Of a stretch of 64,000 nucleotides of DNA, positions 54,366 through 64,000 are shown one piece after another. Origin of the DNA: Chelonoidis abingdonii (Eukaryota; Chordata; Testudines; Testudinidae); the NCBI RefSeq assembly GCF_003597395.2, contig NC_133773.1:143101327-143165326 (forward strand), given 5' to 3'. The position numbers and the translations under genes were made by a program. Every line of letters begins with the position of its first letter. The first letter of the stretch is position 1. Under the pieces are notes generated by a model. It made no database searches and was not told where the DNA came from. It saw nothing but the letters and a program-made list of their open reading frames with translations.

Positions 54366-56008
54366 CTTAAGATACTCTGTTTGATTTACCCCACCTTTCC
54401 TTTCCGGTTCTATATCCAGTGCTCATTTTCAACTCTCTGCCACGATCCATTCACAAATTAGCACATTTTGAGCTGTTGGGGGTAATTTCCACTGCAGTGG
54501 ATTTTGATGTAACCAACAGAAATGATCCTTGGGCAGAACTGCTGGGAGACACTATGGAGTAAAAACAGGGAACAGGAAGGAGAGGGAAGTTCTCTGAAGC
54601 TTCATTCTTAATATGATCAATGTAGAGATTGGTTCAAAGCAGAAGTCTCCATCAGGACAACTCTGGACTCTGGGGAGGTTTAGCTCTGGACTCAGGCTTC
54701 ATACTGAGCAGCTCTAGCCATTATTGCTTAATCCAGTCCAAGGGATAGAGAGACCCTATGTGGTGACACTAGGCAGCAAAGGCTGTATTAATCATTGTGA
54801 GAGCTAGAATACTACAGGGTATGCACGCCTGTGTCAAGCAGCCTCGGTAAAGAATACTCTTTATATCTGTCAGAACGGATTCTTATTTCTTATCTTCAGT
54901 GGGAAATAAATACCTGTTTTAATACTAACCTCCAAACCCTGTTTTGTGGATAAACGGGGAACTTCAGTCACCAGGAGTGTTAATCCTGTACCTTTCACCA
55001 GACTAAATTTATTTAAAAATGGAATTGATTGCCATTTCTGCCTGGGATCAAATGTGATTAGGACACTGGTTTTTCAGTAGAAAGCCTGCAAGTCCACAGT
55101 GCAAAGAGGTACTGTGTTCGGTCATGAGGACGACTGATAGCAGCGTGCATGGTCTGTGTGGATAAGATTGCAAAGCTCTTGGGTCAGGTATGTTTACAGA
55201 GCACTGAGCTCACACAGACATCACTCAAATTATACATAATTAACAAGTTAAGGTGAAATTCAAGTAAGATATCATTGAACATCTCCATAAAGAATCTCAC
55301 AAACATTAAGGACTATGACCTCTACAAGCTAAGATTATATAAACAATTCTGACACCAACCTGAACGTTCAGTTCACTCATGCAGACCGTTCTCAAAGACC
55401 AGCATCCAAACAACCTTAACTGTGGCACTGGGTTTGTTACTGTTTTAGGGCCTGATCCAGCTTCCTGTAAAGACAATGGTAGTCTTTCTTTTGCCTTTAT
55501 TGGAAGCTGGATCAGGCTTTTATGCCCTTTCAGCCTTATAAATCTGGATAATTTAGTATATTTGTTCTGAAATATGTTGGATGGATATGGCATCAGCAGT
55601 TCCTCTTTCAATGTAATGAACACAGTTTTATGATCTGGCATAAGAATGATGTTTAGTCTATGTTCATACATAGCTTTTCCTCTAACAATGTTTGTCTAAT
55701 TACGCATGCATGGAATTATTGTGCTCAGTAGGAAAAGATTACTATTTTTATGTGCTTATACACGATGGTGATGGGCTATATAGAGCAATTGGAGATAAAC
55801 AGAAATGCTGTTCAGGTACTCTTGAATTATCAAAGGATCTGATTTTGTGGATTGTGAATGGTTGCATGAAAGACAAAATTAAAGATGAACAGTGGCATGT
55901 CTACTCTTACTGTGATGACCAGAAAAGTTGCCACTTGTGAGATAACCAGCATCTTGGACAATACCAGGGATTCAATTGGGAACTCTGGTGTTGAGAGCAT
56001 CTGTACTT
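54366..56008. other. intergenic; one clear hairpin, otherwise nothing recognised
   Basis: Apart from the P2 hairpin at 55450, no repeat or gene is identified. Open frames at 55306-55671 and 55692-55940 are short and featureless. Confidence 0.45.
55450..55517. repeat. perfect-arm hairpin, family P2
   Basis: GCCTGATCCAGCTTCC at 55450-55465 is the exact reverse complement of 55502-55517, with a 36-nt loop. It belongs with the P2 repeats at 22508 and 24637 by its GGGCCTGATC start. Confidence 0.85.
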
Positions 56009-56141
56009 CTCTAGCACAGATGTTCTCAAACTGTGGTCCGTGGACCACCAGTGGTCCGTAAGCTCCATTCAGGTGGTACACTGATAGTTCCCTCTAAGGT
56101 GCACGCCTGGGCGGTCATACGAGACAATGAAGGGGGCCACC

Positions 56142-56187
56142 CACCTAATTAGTGGAGCTGTGCAGGCATGTGTCCACTAATTAGGTG
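56142..56187. repeat. 15-bp perfect hairpin inside the hAT
   Basis: CACCTAATTAGTGGA at 56142-56156 pairs exactly with 56173-56187, with a 16-nt loop. Probably the core of another short element. Confidence 0.85.
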
Positions 56188-56505
56188 CCTGGACCCTGGA
56201 GAAGATGCACATGTAAGGTGTGGTGGCCTTGGGGGAATAGGAGCTAGGTGGGAGGGGGCAATGGGGTGAAAAGCTGGGGCAGAAGGAATTTGGGACGTGC
56301 AGGGCTATGGCGACCAGAGAAAGGTGACTTTCTTCAGCTCCAGGGCTGTGGCTGCCAGGGAGAGACAGCCCTCCTTCCCAGCCACAGCTCTGTGGCTGCT
56401 GTGGTGGGGGAGAGACCCCCCGTCACCTTCCCAGCCCCATCTTGGGGGCTGCTACAGTGTGGGAGAGAGGGAGAGACCCCCCCCTTCCCAGCCCCTGTTC
56501 AGACC

Positions 56506-57943
56506 CAGTGCCGGTGCAACCACTAGGCGAACTAGGCCATCGCCTAGGGTACCAAGTGGTTGGGGGCGCCAAAAAGTGGAGGCACGGGAGAGCCAGAGTA
56601 TTGGCTTGTGTAGGCGGCGAGCCCCAGCCATGGAGGAGCTGGTGCGGTTCAGGGAGGCAGCAGTGCTGCAAAGGTGGCGACGCCACTAGCGGGGAGCAGC
56701 TGCGCCCCCTGCCTCTCCCGCCCAGGCTGCGTCCCGGCACCCCCCACCCATGGACTCCTGCAGGCTGCAGCAGATGGATGCCGGCAGTGGCCCCGTGCGC
56801 CCCCCCCATCTCCCCTCTTGCCATGCTCAGCCTCTGCGGCTCCCGGGCATGTCGCCGCCCCTCTCAGGGGAGGGGCTGTGCACGCGTCAGCGGGCAATGT
56901 GTTTTGCCTCCACGTGGAGCCAGCGCGTGACCGGCATGGGCATGGTCAGGGGAGTCCCAGGGGGCAGTCAGAGAGAATGGGGGGGGGGTTGGATGGGTCA
57001 GGAGTTCTGGGGTGGGGCCTGTGAGGGGGCAGGTGTTTGGAGAGGGATTAGAGCAGTCGGGACAGGGAGCAGGGTGGGTTGGATGGGTCGGGAGTTCTGG
57101 GGGTCCTGTCAGGGGGCGGGAGTGGTTGGATGGGGCGTGGGAGTCCTAGGGGTCTGTCTGGGGGCGGATAAGGGTTGGGGCAGTCAGGTGACAGGGGGTA
57201 GGGTCCTAGGGGGGCAGTTAGGGTGGGGAGAAGTCTCAGGAGGGGGAGGTCAGGGGACAAGGCACAGGGAGGCTTAGGTAGGGGGTGGGCTTCTAGGGGG
57301 CAGTTAGGGACAGGGGTCCCAGGACGGGGCAGTAGGGACAAGGAATGGGGGGGGGGTTGAGAGATCTGAGGGGGGCAGTCGGGGTGGAAAGTGAAAGGGA
57401 GTGGATGGGGACAGGGCTCTCCCCCCCATCCTCTTTTTTGATTGTTGAAATATGGTAACCCTAGACGAAGGGGGCGCATGGGGGCAACTGCCTTCATGCA
57501 TCTGCTGCAGCCTGCAGGAGCCCTGGGAGGGGGGCGTGGCTGCTCCCCGCTAGCGGCGCCGCCACCTTTGCAGGGCTGCTGCCCCCCTGCGCTACGCCTG
57601 CTCCTCCATGGCTGGGGCTCGCTGCCGCTGCAAGCGGGACGCTCTGGCTCTCCGGTGCCTCTGGAAGGCGGCTCCTCCCTGCCGAGCTGCTGCAGCGGCC
57701 CAAGCCCAGCAAAGACTCGGGGTGGGGTGGGGTGGGGAGGGCTCATGGGAGGGCTGTGCACCCTCCAGGGGAGTTCAGGGGGCTGGGAGGGAGGAACCTG
57801 GTCTGGGGAGCAGTCCCTGGGCAGGCTGCCCCCTGGGGTCTATAAAGGCTCGTTGCGTTTTGCTCCTCAATGAATTGATGTGCGGGGGGTGACACAAGGT
57901 GGAAGTTTCGCCTAGGGTGCAGAATATCCTTGCACCAGCCCTG
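56506..57943. mobile_element. nested fold-back hAT with long inverted arms
   Basis: Termini CAGTGCCGGTGCAA and TTGCACCAGCCCTG. Flanks TTCAGACC and GTGAGACC give a 6-of-8 duplication. Beyond the short terminal repeats, about 56577-56810 and 57458-57668 are long imperfect inverted copies sharing GAGCCCCAGCCATGGAGGAG, GCAAAGGTGGCG and CTGCAGGCTGCAGCAGAT. The 650-bp spacer is G-rich with tandem GGTTGGATGGGTC/GGAGTTCTGGGG units. Coding frames in the arms are artefacts. Confidence 0.82.
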
Positions 57944-58532
57944 GTGAGACCCACCCCCCCTTCCCAGCCCATCACAATAGAAAGGTAAGACTACTGTTAT
58001 TAAAATATGAGTTGTGTTCTTTTATTTGTAGAACAAAAAAAAATTTTTTTTTTTATATAGCGCTTTTATCCAAAGTACTTGATAATAGTTAGCTAATGGT
58101 ACAAACAACATTTCGAAAGATCATGAAGTGGTCCACCGAGACCCTCAGCAATTTTTCAAATGGTCTGTAAAAAAAAATTTGAGAACCTCTGCTCTAGCGC
58201 TTAAGCTGAAGAGCCAGCTTCTGTAGCTGGGGCTAGAACAGACTCTCATCCTGTGCAGGGGACCCACTGACATTGTATGAAGTTTTTGATTGTGTTGCAT
58301 CACATCTTTGTGTCATGTGTTTGTAACCGTGTGGCTATGGAGTTGCCATGCTTATGGCTTTAAGCTACATATTGCTGAATGTGGAATAGACTAGAAAGGC
58401 AATCTTTTGCTCCAGATTCCTATACTGCTTGAAGTAAAAGGGATTCTCGTTAGCGATCACTGAAAGTTGAGTTTGTAGCCTCTTTGTAAGCTCCAACAAC
58501 TGAAAAACACTACAATCACAAGCACTTAGCTA

Positions 58533-58689
58533 GGTCTAATTCCATCCAGCAGGGGGCAGTAGGGCAAGTACACACACACATCCCCACATCCACTTACCCA
58601 CCCCAGGTCTAATTCCATCCAGCAGGGGGCAGTAGGGCACGTTTTTACATACACACGCGTCTGATTCCATCCAGCAGGGAGGAGTGGGG
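58533..58689 (+). promoter_or_regulatory. three tandem CTCF-like motifs
   Basis: A repeated segment (GGTCTAATTCCATCCAGCAG and onward) occurs at 58533 and 58606 with a diverged third copy at 58658. Copies 1 and 2 carry CCAGCAGGGGGCAG (58546-58559, 58619-58632), a full match to the CTCF core. Copy 3 has CCAGCAGGGAGGAG (58671-58684). All face the same way. CA-rich spacers separate them. Confidence 0.6.
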
Positions 58690-58944
58690 AACCCAGAAGG
58701 GGATGGGTACATATGCACCAGCCAGTACATTATAAAGCAAGAGATTGACAGGAAACTCCAGGGTCTGAATAGAGCTTTAAAAATAGTTGCTTTTAGGGAT
58801 GGATGTGCAAGGCCTTTGGCAATGGAAGGTTGCAAGTGGGTCTTGTTTTGAAGACTAAACCTAGCTTCCTCTTTTCCTGTGCACCAGTTTCCTAGGTTCG
58901 TCCTCCTCCCTCACTCCATCCAGGTTCCCCACGCACCCACATGC

Positions 58945-59045
58945 TGCCAAACAGCTCAGTGCCTCAGTTTCCCCTTTTGTACTATGGAGTAATATTAGTT
59001 CTCTGTCTCCCAGGGTATTAATTAGAGACTGATTCTGCAGCCATT
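58945..59045 (+). repeat. MIR-like SINE fragment
   Basis: CAGTGCCTCAGTTTCCCCTT, TTGTACTATGGAGTAATATT and a 3' segment with GGTATTAATTAGAG. Confidence 0.7.
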
Positions 59046-59836
59046 GGAAAAGGCAAAATGTTATATAACTGTTGTTACCAGTGGAACTGTTACAACAGCT
59101 CAGGATCAAGCACTTTTTTGCATTGTGTGAAACGGATTCAAGTTCCTACCCCTACTAGCATGCAAAGTTCCAAATTGCTTGGTTGAAATTTGAGTTTCCG
59201 CCACAAATGCAGTTAAAGTGCATGAGGCCTACTCGGCTCTGTTTCTACTTTTGAACTAATAAAATTTGCAGGGGAAAAGAATGGGTTTGAACCCTTTCCA
59301 AAGCAGGTCAGTTATCCCTGTGTAAACAGGTTTTTTATTTATATTGACCTACTTACAATTTGCATTTTAATTACCATAATCGTTTCCCATAAAAGAATAC
59401 ATTGAAAGACCAATGCAAAGGAATCCAGTGCAGGTTTCCAGTCTAGCCCCCGAACCCCTTTTGAGAAAGTCAGCAGGAGAATGCAAAGCATCCCTGTCCC
59501 AGTATACAATTCCTGGATTTCCAGATACTAAAATGTTCTTAATTTCCTCTCTTTAAGAGACATGTTCTGTTCTGGTCTTGGTTATGGAGGGCTAGTATGA
59601 GTCTACGTGCCACTTAAGACCTAATTTGAGGAATTTATGCCATCCATAGGCCTTGCACATAGTCCTTCCCTGTGCAGAAGGGTGAATTTCAACCTATGTG
59701 AGTTAAGAGGAGCCCACAGACAACTTTTAATTAGATTACAAGAATGTACACAAAATCTTCTGACCTGAGGGGTCGTCATGTACAAAATTTTCTAAAAGTG
59801 GGGTTTCCACATTCAAAGGGTTAGAGCCATCATCCC
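59046..59836. other. intergenic, nothing recognised
   Basis: No classifiable repeats or genes. Confidence 0.45.
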
Positions 59837-59898
59837 GTGACTCCATTTTACGTTAGTGTGACTCTGCTGTGGAGTTACACCAGTAAAAATGGAGTCCA
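59837..59898. repeat. fold-back dispersed repeat, family P1
   Basis: GACTCCATTTTACG and AAAAATGGAGTCC are inverted arms; GTGGAGTTACACCAG lies in the right half. Confidence 0.55.
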
Positions 59899-59979
59899 GC
59901 ATTTTAAAATGTGCCTCTGAGACCTTTGCTGTCCCTGTGCTCCTGCTGGAGATTTTCCATGCTCCAATCCTTCCACCAT

Positions 59980-60370
59980 AACACAAGTACAAGGGGACAT
60001 GCAGTGTCACTGGAAGGTGGCAAATACAAAACAGACAGAAAGAAACACTTTTTCACTCGACTTGTAATTCGACTGTGGAACTCATTGCCACAAGGTGTGA
60101 TTGAGGCCAAGAATTTAGTAAGATTTAAAGTTGGATTATATGTTTCTAAGGATAACAAGAATATCCAGAGTTATAATGGTTAATGCTGAAAAGAGTTTTT
60201 GAAGGAATATAAAATCTCACTCTTTTTAGTCTTTAAATTAATCTCTGGTAGGGATTAAGATGAAACCTTCATGTCTCTGTGGGGTTCTTGCACCTTCCTC
60301 TGAAGCAGCTAATGCTGGCCACTGTCAGAGACAGGTTACTGGATGAGATGGGCAATTCTATTCTGTTCTG
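59980..60370 (+). mobile_element. CR1 LINE, 3' end with ORF2 tail
   Basis: The + strand reads an ORF2 C-terminus (LWNSLPQGVIEAKNLVRFK, to about 60180) followed by the 3' UTR (GCACCTTCCTCTGAAGCAGC, CCACTGTCAGAGACAGGTTA). Truncated at the 5' end. Confidence 0.9.
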
Positions 60371-60902
60371 AATAGGTTTTTATTCCATGCTCATCCCTGT
60401 AGTATCTGGGGCCCATATTGTCAAAGATATTTGGGTAGGTGCCTAAATACCTTTGAGGATTTGGGCCTGAGACCCTACAGGTCTGAGCCAGTATGTCAGT
60501 TCCAACATACCTGAGGAATGGAACAGCCAGACTGATATTTGAGGGAAAGGGTGTGTGCATGGAGGAAAAAGTGATCCATAAAATAAGATGGCATTGCCTG
60601 GGAAGGCAATATGGCCACTGTGGCTGAGGGGTGTATTGACTGATTGATTATATGTGCCAGGGGAACCTATGTTGGCCAGGTTCTCTTGGAGGCCCACCTG
60701 GAAAACAAAGCTGCCCTCCCCTAGTGGAAATCCAATGGAAGTTGATGGTATGAGCACTGCAGCAGTGAATTCTCATTTGGGCCCAGTCAGTGCAAGGGCA
60801 GGGGTTAACCTTGTGCCCCTTTGTGCCAAAAACTGTGAATGGAGCCCACTTCATGTTAAGAACACCTTGTATCAAAGCCATATTCAGCGTGATATAAATA
60901 TA

Positions 60903-60993
60903 AGGTCTGGATCCTCAGCTGGCGTAAATCAGTACCATTCCATGTATGTTAGTAAGGCTATCCTGATTTTTACGTCAGGTGAAGATCGGGCCC
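60903..60993. repeat. fold-back dispersed repeat, family P1
   Basis: GGATCCTCAGCTGGCGTAAA at the left is the imperfect inverse of TTTTACGTCAGGTGAAGATC at the right. A clear hairpin-forming copy. Confidence 0.6.
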
Positions 60994-61069
60994 AGTGACC
61001 AGGAAGATGGATTATAATAGAATAGCTTTACTACACAGATTTATTTGGGCTAAACCTTGCACTCAGCTA

Positions 61070-61155
61070 CCCCCATATAAATCTGGAATGAAGCCACTGA
61101 CATTTATTGAATTACTCTGGATTTACATTGGTCTGAGAGCAGAATTTGGCCCTTT
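61070..61155. repeat. fold-back dispersed repeat, family P1
   Basis: GAATTACTCTGGATTTACAT and GAGCAGAATTTGGCCC, the P1 right half. Confidence 0.5.
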
Positions 61156-61763
61156 GTGTGTAAAATTGAGATGGACCCAATCTAAACAGCCAGATTTGGA
61201 TTTTGCAAATGGCTCTATATTTATAAGGAGCTGACTCATAACCTGAGAATCCTTACAACTCCGTATAATATAATTATTTGTTAATATTTATATTACAGTA
61301 GCATTTGGAGGTCTTAATCATGTTCAGAACCCCATTTGCTAGGTGGATCTTAGCGTCTAATATTGCTGCCTCCTAGAAGGGGGAGTTTGGGGGCTGAGCG
61401 TTCAAATGGCCATTTTATTCCATACTATTTTGTCTATTAAAAGAGAAGGGCAGTGGAGTATTAGACATACTCATATACCTGGTTCAGACAGCTAAACAAA
61501 GTGGATGTGGTACTTTGTCTCAATGACCCTGAAATGTGAGTCAAAATCTGGCTGCCCAGTTCAGACAGGGGAGGAAGAAAAGCGCCAGTCCAGCCCTCCA
61601 GAGTGACTTCAAGACTCGAGGCACTCTCTTAGTTTGCAGTCTGTGGATTATTTACTCTCCTGGCGATGCTGTCTTAGTCAGGAGATATTCCCTGGCTGGC
61701 TGAGCCACACACTTGGAAAGAAGAGGCCATTTGGGTTCTTTCTTTCTTTGTGTAGATCAGTAG
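61156..61763. other. intergenic, nothing recognised
   Basis: No classifiable content. Confidence 0.4.
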
Positions 61764-62520
61764 TGTAGTAAGATGAGGCCCTGAAACATAACTCTTGTGT
61801 CAGAGGCCCAGTCTGAGGCCTGAAGCCTGAACCAAAGTACTTTCAGGCATTGCTAAGCAAAAACTGAGCTGTGAGCCAGAGGCAGACCTCACTCACAGAA
61901 ATTGGCGAGAAGAGGGTTGTTTGAAGCGGGTGCATTCACATGTAAGTGCTAATAAGAGGAACTTGTGCCAAGATGGTACCTGGACAGCTCGATACAAAGT
62001 AACTCCATAGACATAACAAGGAACAGGCATGTGCCTCTTAAAGACAGGGTCAAAAGGACAGCATGGTGGATAGATCTGTTTGTCTGAAACGTGATCAAAG
62101 GGGGAGACAGCACCCTAATAGCCAAGGGGCTGTACCTCAGTACGTCAGTAGGGATGAGTAATCTGTCCTGAACTGTATAACAGAGTGCGCATCTTTGTCT
62201 GGTCTAGGGGGCAGTGGAAAGTCCCGCCACTGACTGAGCTGGTCCATTGCCAGGAGGCACAAATTTGTAGTATGTCTTGTAGAGTCTACAGGAAACTATT
62301 AATGTGCTTTGATTGACAATAAACCTGGCTCGGGTTCTTTACTAGAGTCTGTGGTCTTTGGGGGTTCTCTTGGGGGTCTGCTGTGTCAGCTATCTGCGCA
62401 GAGCTGGGGCAACGCACAGCGGGAACATGCATGCAGCCGACTGTTATCATCATCGAACAAGAGCAGAGCACCACATCGGTAGCTACCTGAGAAGTAGCTA
62501 TGGAAGGCTCAGCTTCCTTG
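61764..62520 (+). mobile_element. probable endogenous-retrovirus-type LTR (solo or remnant)
   Basis: Starts TGTAGTAAGATGAGGCCC. A TATAA at 62176-62180 is followed 137 bp later by AATAAA at 62317-62322 and a T/G-rich stretch (GTGGTCTTTGGGGGTTCTC), the order expected for U3-R-U5. No gag, pol or env frame and no second LTR are in the window. The 3' boundary and target-site duplication are not resolved. Confidence 0.5.
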
Positions 62521-62564
62521 GGTAACCCAGGGATCAAAGGCAAATGCCCTCACTTGGGGTCTGC

Positions 62565-62825
62565 ATTGACAGGAATAATAACAAAAAGAGGATATTTAAC
62601 TTGCCGCTACCTCTCAAAGTGATTTATAGACAGTAGTGACTCAAGCCCCCCCGAACACACACACCTTCAGGTAGGTGGTACTTCCCCATTTACAGATGGA
62701 GAGCAAGTTAGAGAGGGATCCAGGGACTTGCCCATGGTCACACAGCAAGTGAGTGTCAGAGCATGGGATAGAACCCATGAGTCCTGGCCCCAAGTCCTCT
62801 GGTCTAACCACTATCAGCATGGTAT
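62565..62825 (-). repeat. MIR-like SINE, antisense
   Basis: CTCAAAGTGATTTATAGACA, CATTTACAGATGGAGAGCAA, CTTGCCCATGGTCACACAGC and CTCTGGTCTAACCACTATC in order. Confidence 0.85.
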
Positions 62826-62932
62826 TATTTCATATACTCACTACTGGAAGTCTTAAAGGTGAAAGTCTCTTCTCTGGTTCTTTCCTTACGTTTTATGTGC
62901 CTTGTCCTAAACTATGATAGTGTTGCTGTGAG

Positions 62933-63612
62933 TAGGTTGACCAGATCACCACACTGAAATATCAGGACACACTGGGGTGCCATCAGCCCCGCCCACAGTC
63001 TACCCCTACTCCTTCCAGGCTCTGGCCCCACTTTGTCCCAGGTCCTGCCCCCTCCCGCTCGCCCTCGCCCCCGCTGCACCCTTCCTGATCCCCTGGCTTG
63101 CTGCTGGCTTACTGCATCCCTCCTCAGTCCCCCACCCACCCCTCACCTCCCCACTCGCTTGCCTCTTCACCCTCCTGCCCCCTCAGCAACTTCCCCTATG
63201 CCGGGTAGGTGCTCACCCACCCCCGCCTCTTCCACCCCCTCACTCTGCCCCCATTCCACCCTCTTCCCCAAGTCCCTGCTCTGCATCTTTTCCGCCTCCT
63301 CCCCTGAGTGTGCCGTGAATCCACTCTTCCCCCTTCCTTCCTGGAAAGCACTAAGTGCCACCAAACAGCTGTTAGGCGGTGGGAAGCACTGGGCGGGGCG
63401 GGGGGAGAAGGAGGTGAGGAGGGGGGAGCTTGGCTGCAGTTTTTTGCTGTGGGTGCTCCAGCCCCGGAGCACCCATGGGGTCAGCGCCTCCCTCCCACTC
63501 GCCTCCTTACCTGAATGTTGGGAGAAATGGCATCCCAATCGTACATTGATCAGGACAAAAAGGGTTAAATATCGGGACGGTCCTGATTTTATTGGGACAT
63601 CTGGTCACCCTC
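62933..63612. mobile_element. 680-bp hAT-like element, GGTGACCAG family, long form
   Basis: Termini TAGGTTGACCAGAT and ATCTGGTCACCCTC; flanked by GCTGTGAG at 62925-62932 and again at 63613-63620, an exact 8-bp duplication. The right subterminal part (ATCGGGACGGTCCTGATTTT) matches the short MITEs at 23520 and 27383. The interior is GC-rich C-tract sequence without a transposase. Its open frames are artefacts. Confidence 0.85.
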
Positions 63613-63689
63613 GCTGTGAGCTGCCAAGCAGCTGCCATCTTCTAGCCGAGACACAGCTGTATCACATTGGTGGGCAGCAGGAACTGTCA

Positions 63690-63765
63690 CTGGGGTGTAA
63701 CTCCACTACATTCAGTAGAGTTACTCCCAATTTATACCTGTTTAAGTGAGAGCAGAGTCAAACCT
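63690..63765. repeat. fold-back dispersed repeat, family P1
   Basis: GGTGTAACTCCACTACATTC and AGTAGAGTTACTCCCAATTT are inverted halves. Confidence 0.55.
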
Positions 63766-64000
63766 ATAGTATTTGGCACTGGCACTGGTATCAAAAGTGG
63801 AAATGCCAAAATACTGCGAGAGAGCCTGTTCTCATTGTACCGGTACCTATGGCCTGAATGAAGTCAGGAAGCACTGAAAATGAAGGAGAAAGCCTGAACT
63901 CATGAGGTTTCCAGCCTAACTATCCACACGCAAGAGAGCCAGTTGTACATCTGAGACTTGCCATCTAATCACACAGAGACTAATTGTCCTCTCACTTTCA

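Larger units (their letters stand above)
56017..58191. mobile_element. 2.2-kb non-autonomous hAT element with nested insertions
   Basis: Termini CAGATGTTCTCAAACT and its near-inverse AATTTGAGAACCTCTG are hAT inverted repeats. Flanks CTCTAGCA (56009-56016) and CTCTAGCG (58192-58199) are a 7-of-8 target-site duplication. No transposase frame is present. Much of the interior is a second hAT element at 56506-57943. A sequence at about 56085-56240 may be a third. Confidence 0.85.

Noticed and set aside
57048..57761. 237-codon minus-strand frame
   Set aside because: Lies across the G-rich spacer and inverted arm of a nested hAT element; no transposase motif.
63033..63749. 238-codon open frame
   Set aside because: Translation of the GC-rich filler of a non-autonomous hAT-like element, continuing past its end.
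46911..64000. Exons of DYSF or another downstream gene
   Set aside because: No coding exon with splice sites or recognisable protein was found.

Overview
The window looks like nuclear DNA of a reptile, most likely a cryptodiran turtle. The main support is the repeat content. There are many CR1 LINE 3' ends of the turtle type, a tRNA-derived SINE with a CR1-like tail (turtle Cry-SINE type), many MIR-like CORE-SINEs, hAT-type MITEs and one probable LTR. There is no operon structure, and the one recognisable gene is split by five GT-AG introns. The species call rests on recalled repeat families, not on a search; a crocodilian is the main alternative.

The gene is CYP26B1, the retinoic-acid 4-hydroxylase, on the + strand. 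Its six coding exons run from 11499 to 42845 and encode 511 residues with no stop or frameshift. All five introns lie between codons (phase 0). The membrane anchor, I-helix, ExxR, PERF-like and haem-cysteine motifs are all present. The 3' UTR is long and becomes strongly AT-rich, ending near a polyadenylation signal at 46683. I see no other protein-coding gene. In mammals the neighbours are EXOC6B upstream and DYSF downstream, but no exon of either is visible here.

Layout: 1-9 kb is intergenic and repeat-rich, with a stack of nested SINEs and MITEs at 4.4-5.4 kb. From about 9 to 16.8 kb I see no interspersed repeats. That block holds the promoter region, exon 1, intron 1 (with a DR1 nuclear-receptor-type site) and exon 2, and ends in a CpG island in early intron 2. 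Intron 2 (16.5 kb) holds most of the intronic repeats and one strong CTCF-like motif. Introns 3-5 carry MIR-like SINEs, CR1 and a hAT MITE. Beyond the gene are CR1 copies, a C-rich tract leading into a CpG island at about 49.2 kb where GC skew reverses, a minisatellite, a nested fold-back hAT at 56.0-58.2 kb, a tandem CTCF-motif array at 58.5 kb, a probable LTR near 62 kb and a 680-bp MITE with an exact target-site duplication.

I found no wholly new genetic system. The observations most worth checking are an inverted repeat linking the CYP26B1 3' UTR to sequence just past its polyadenylation site, the tandem CTCF-like array, the skew-switching downstream CpG island, and the intron 1 DR1.
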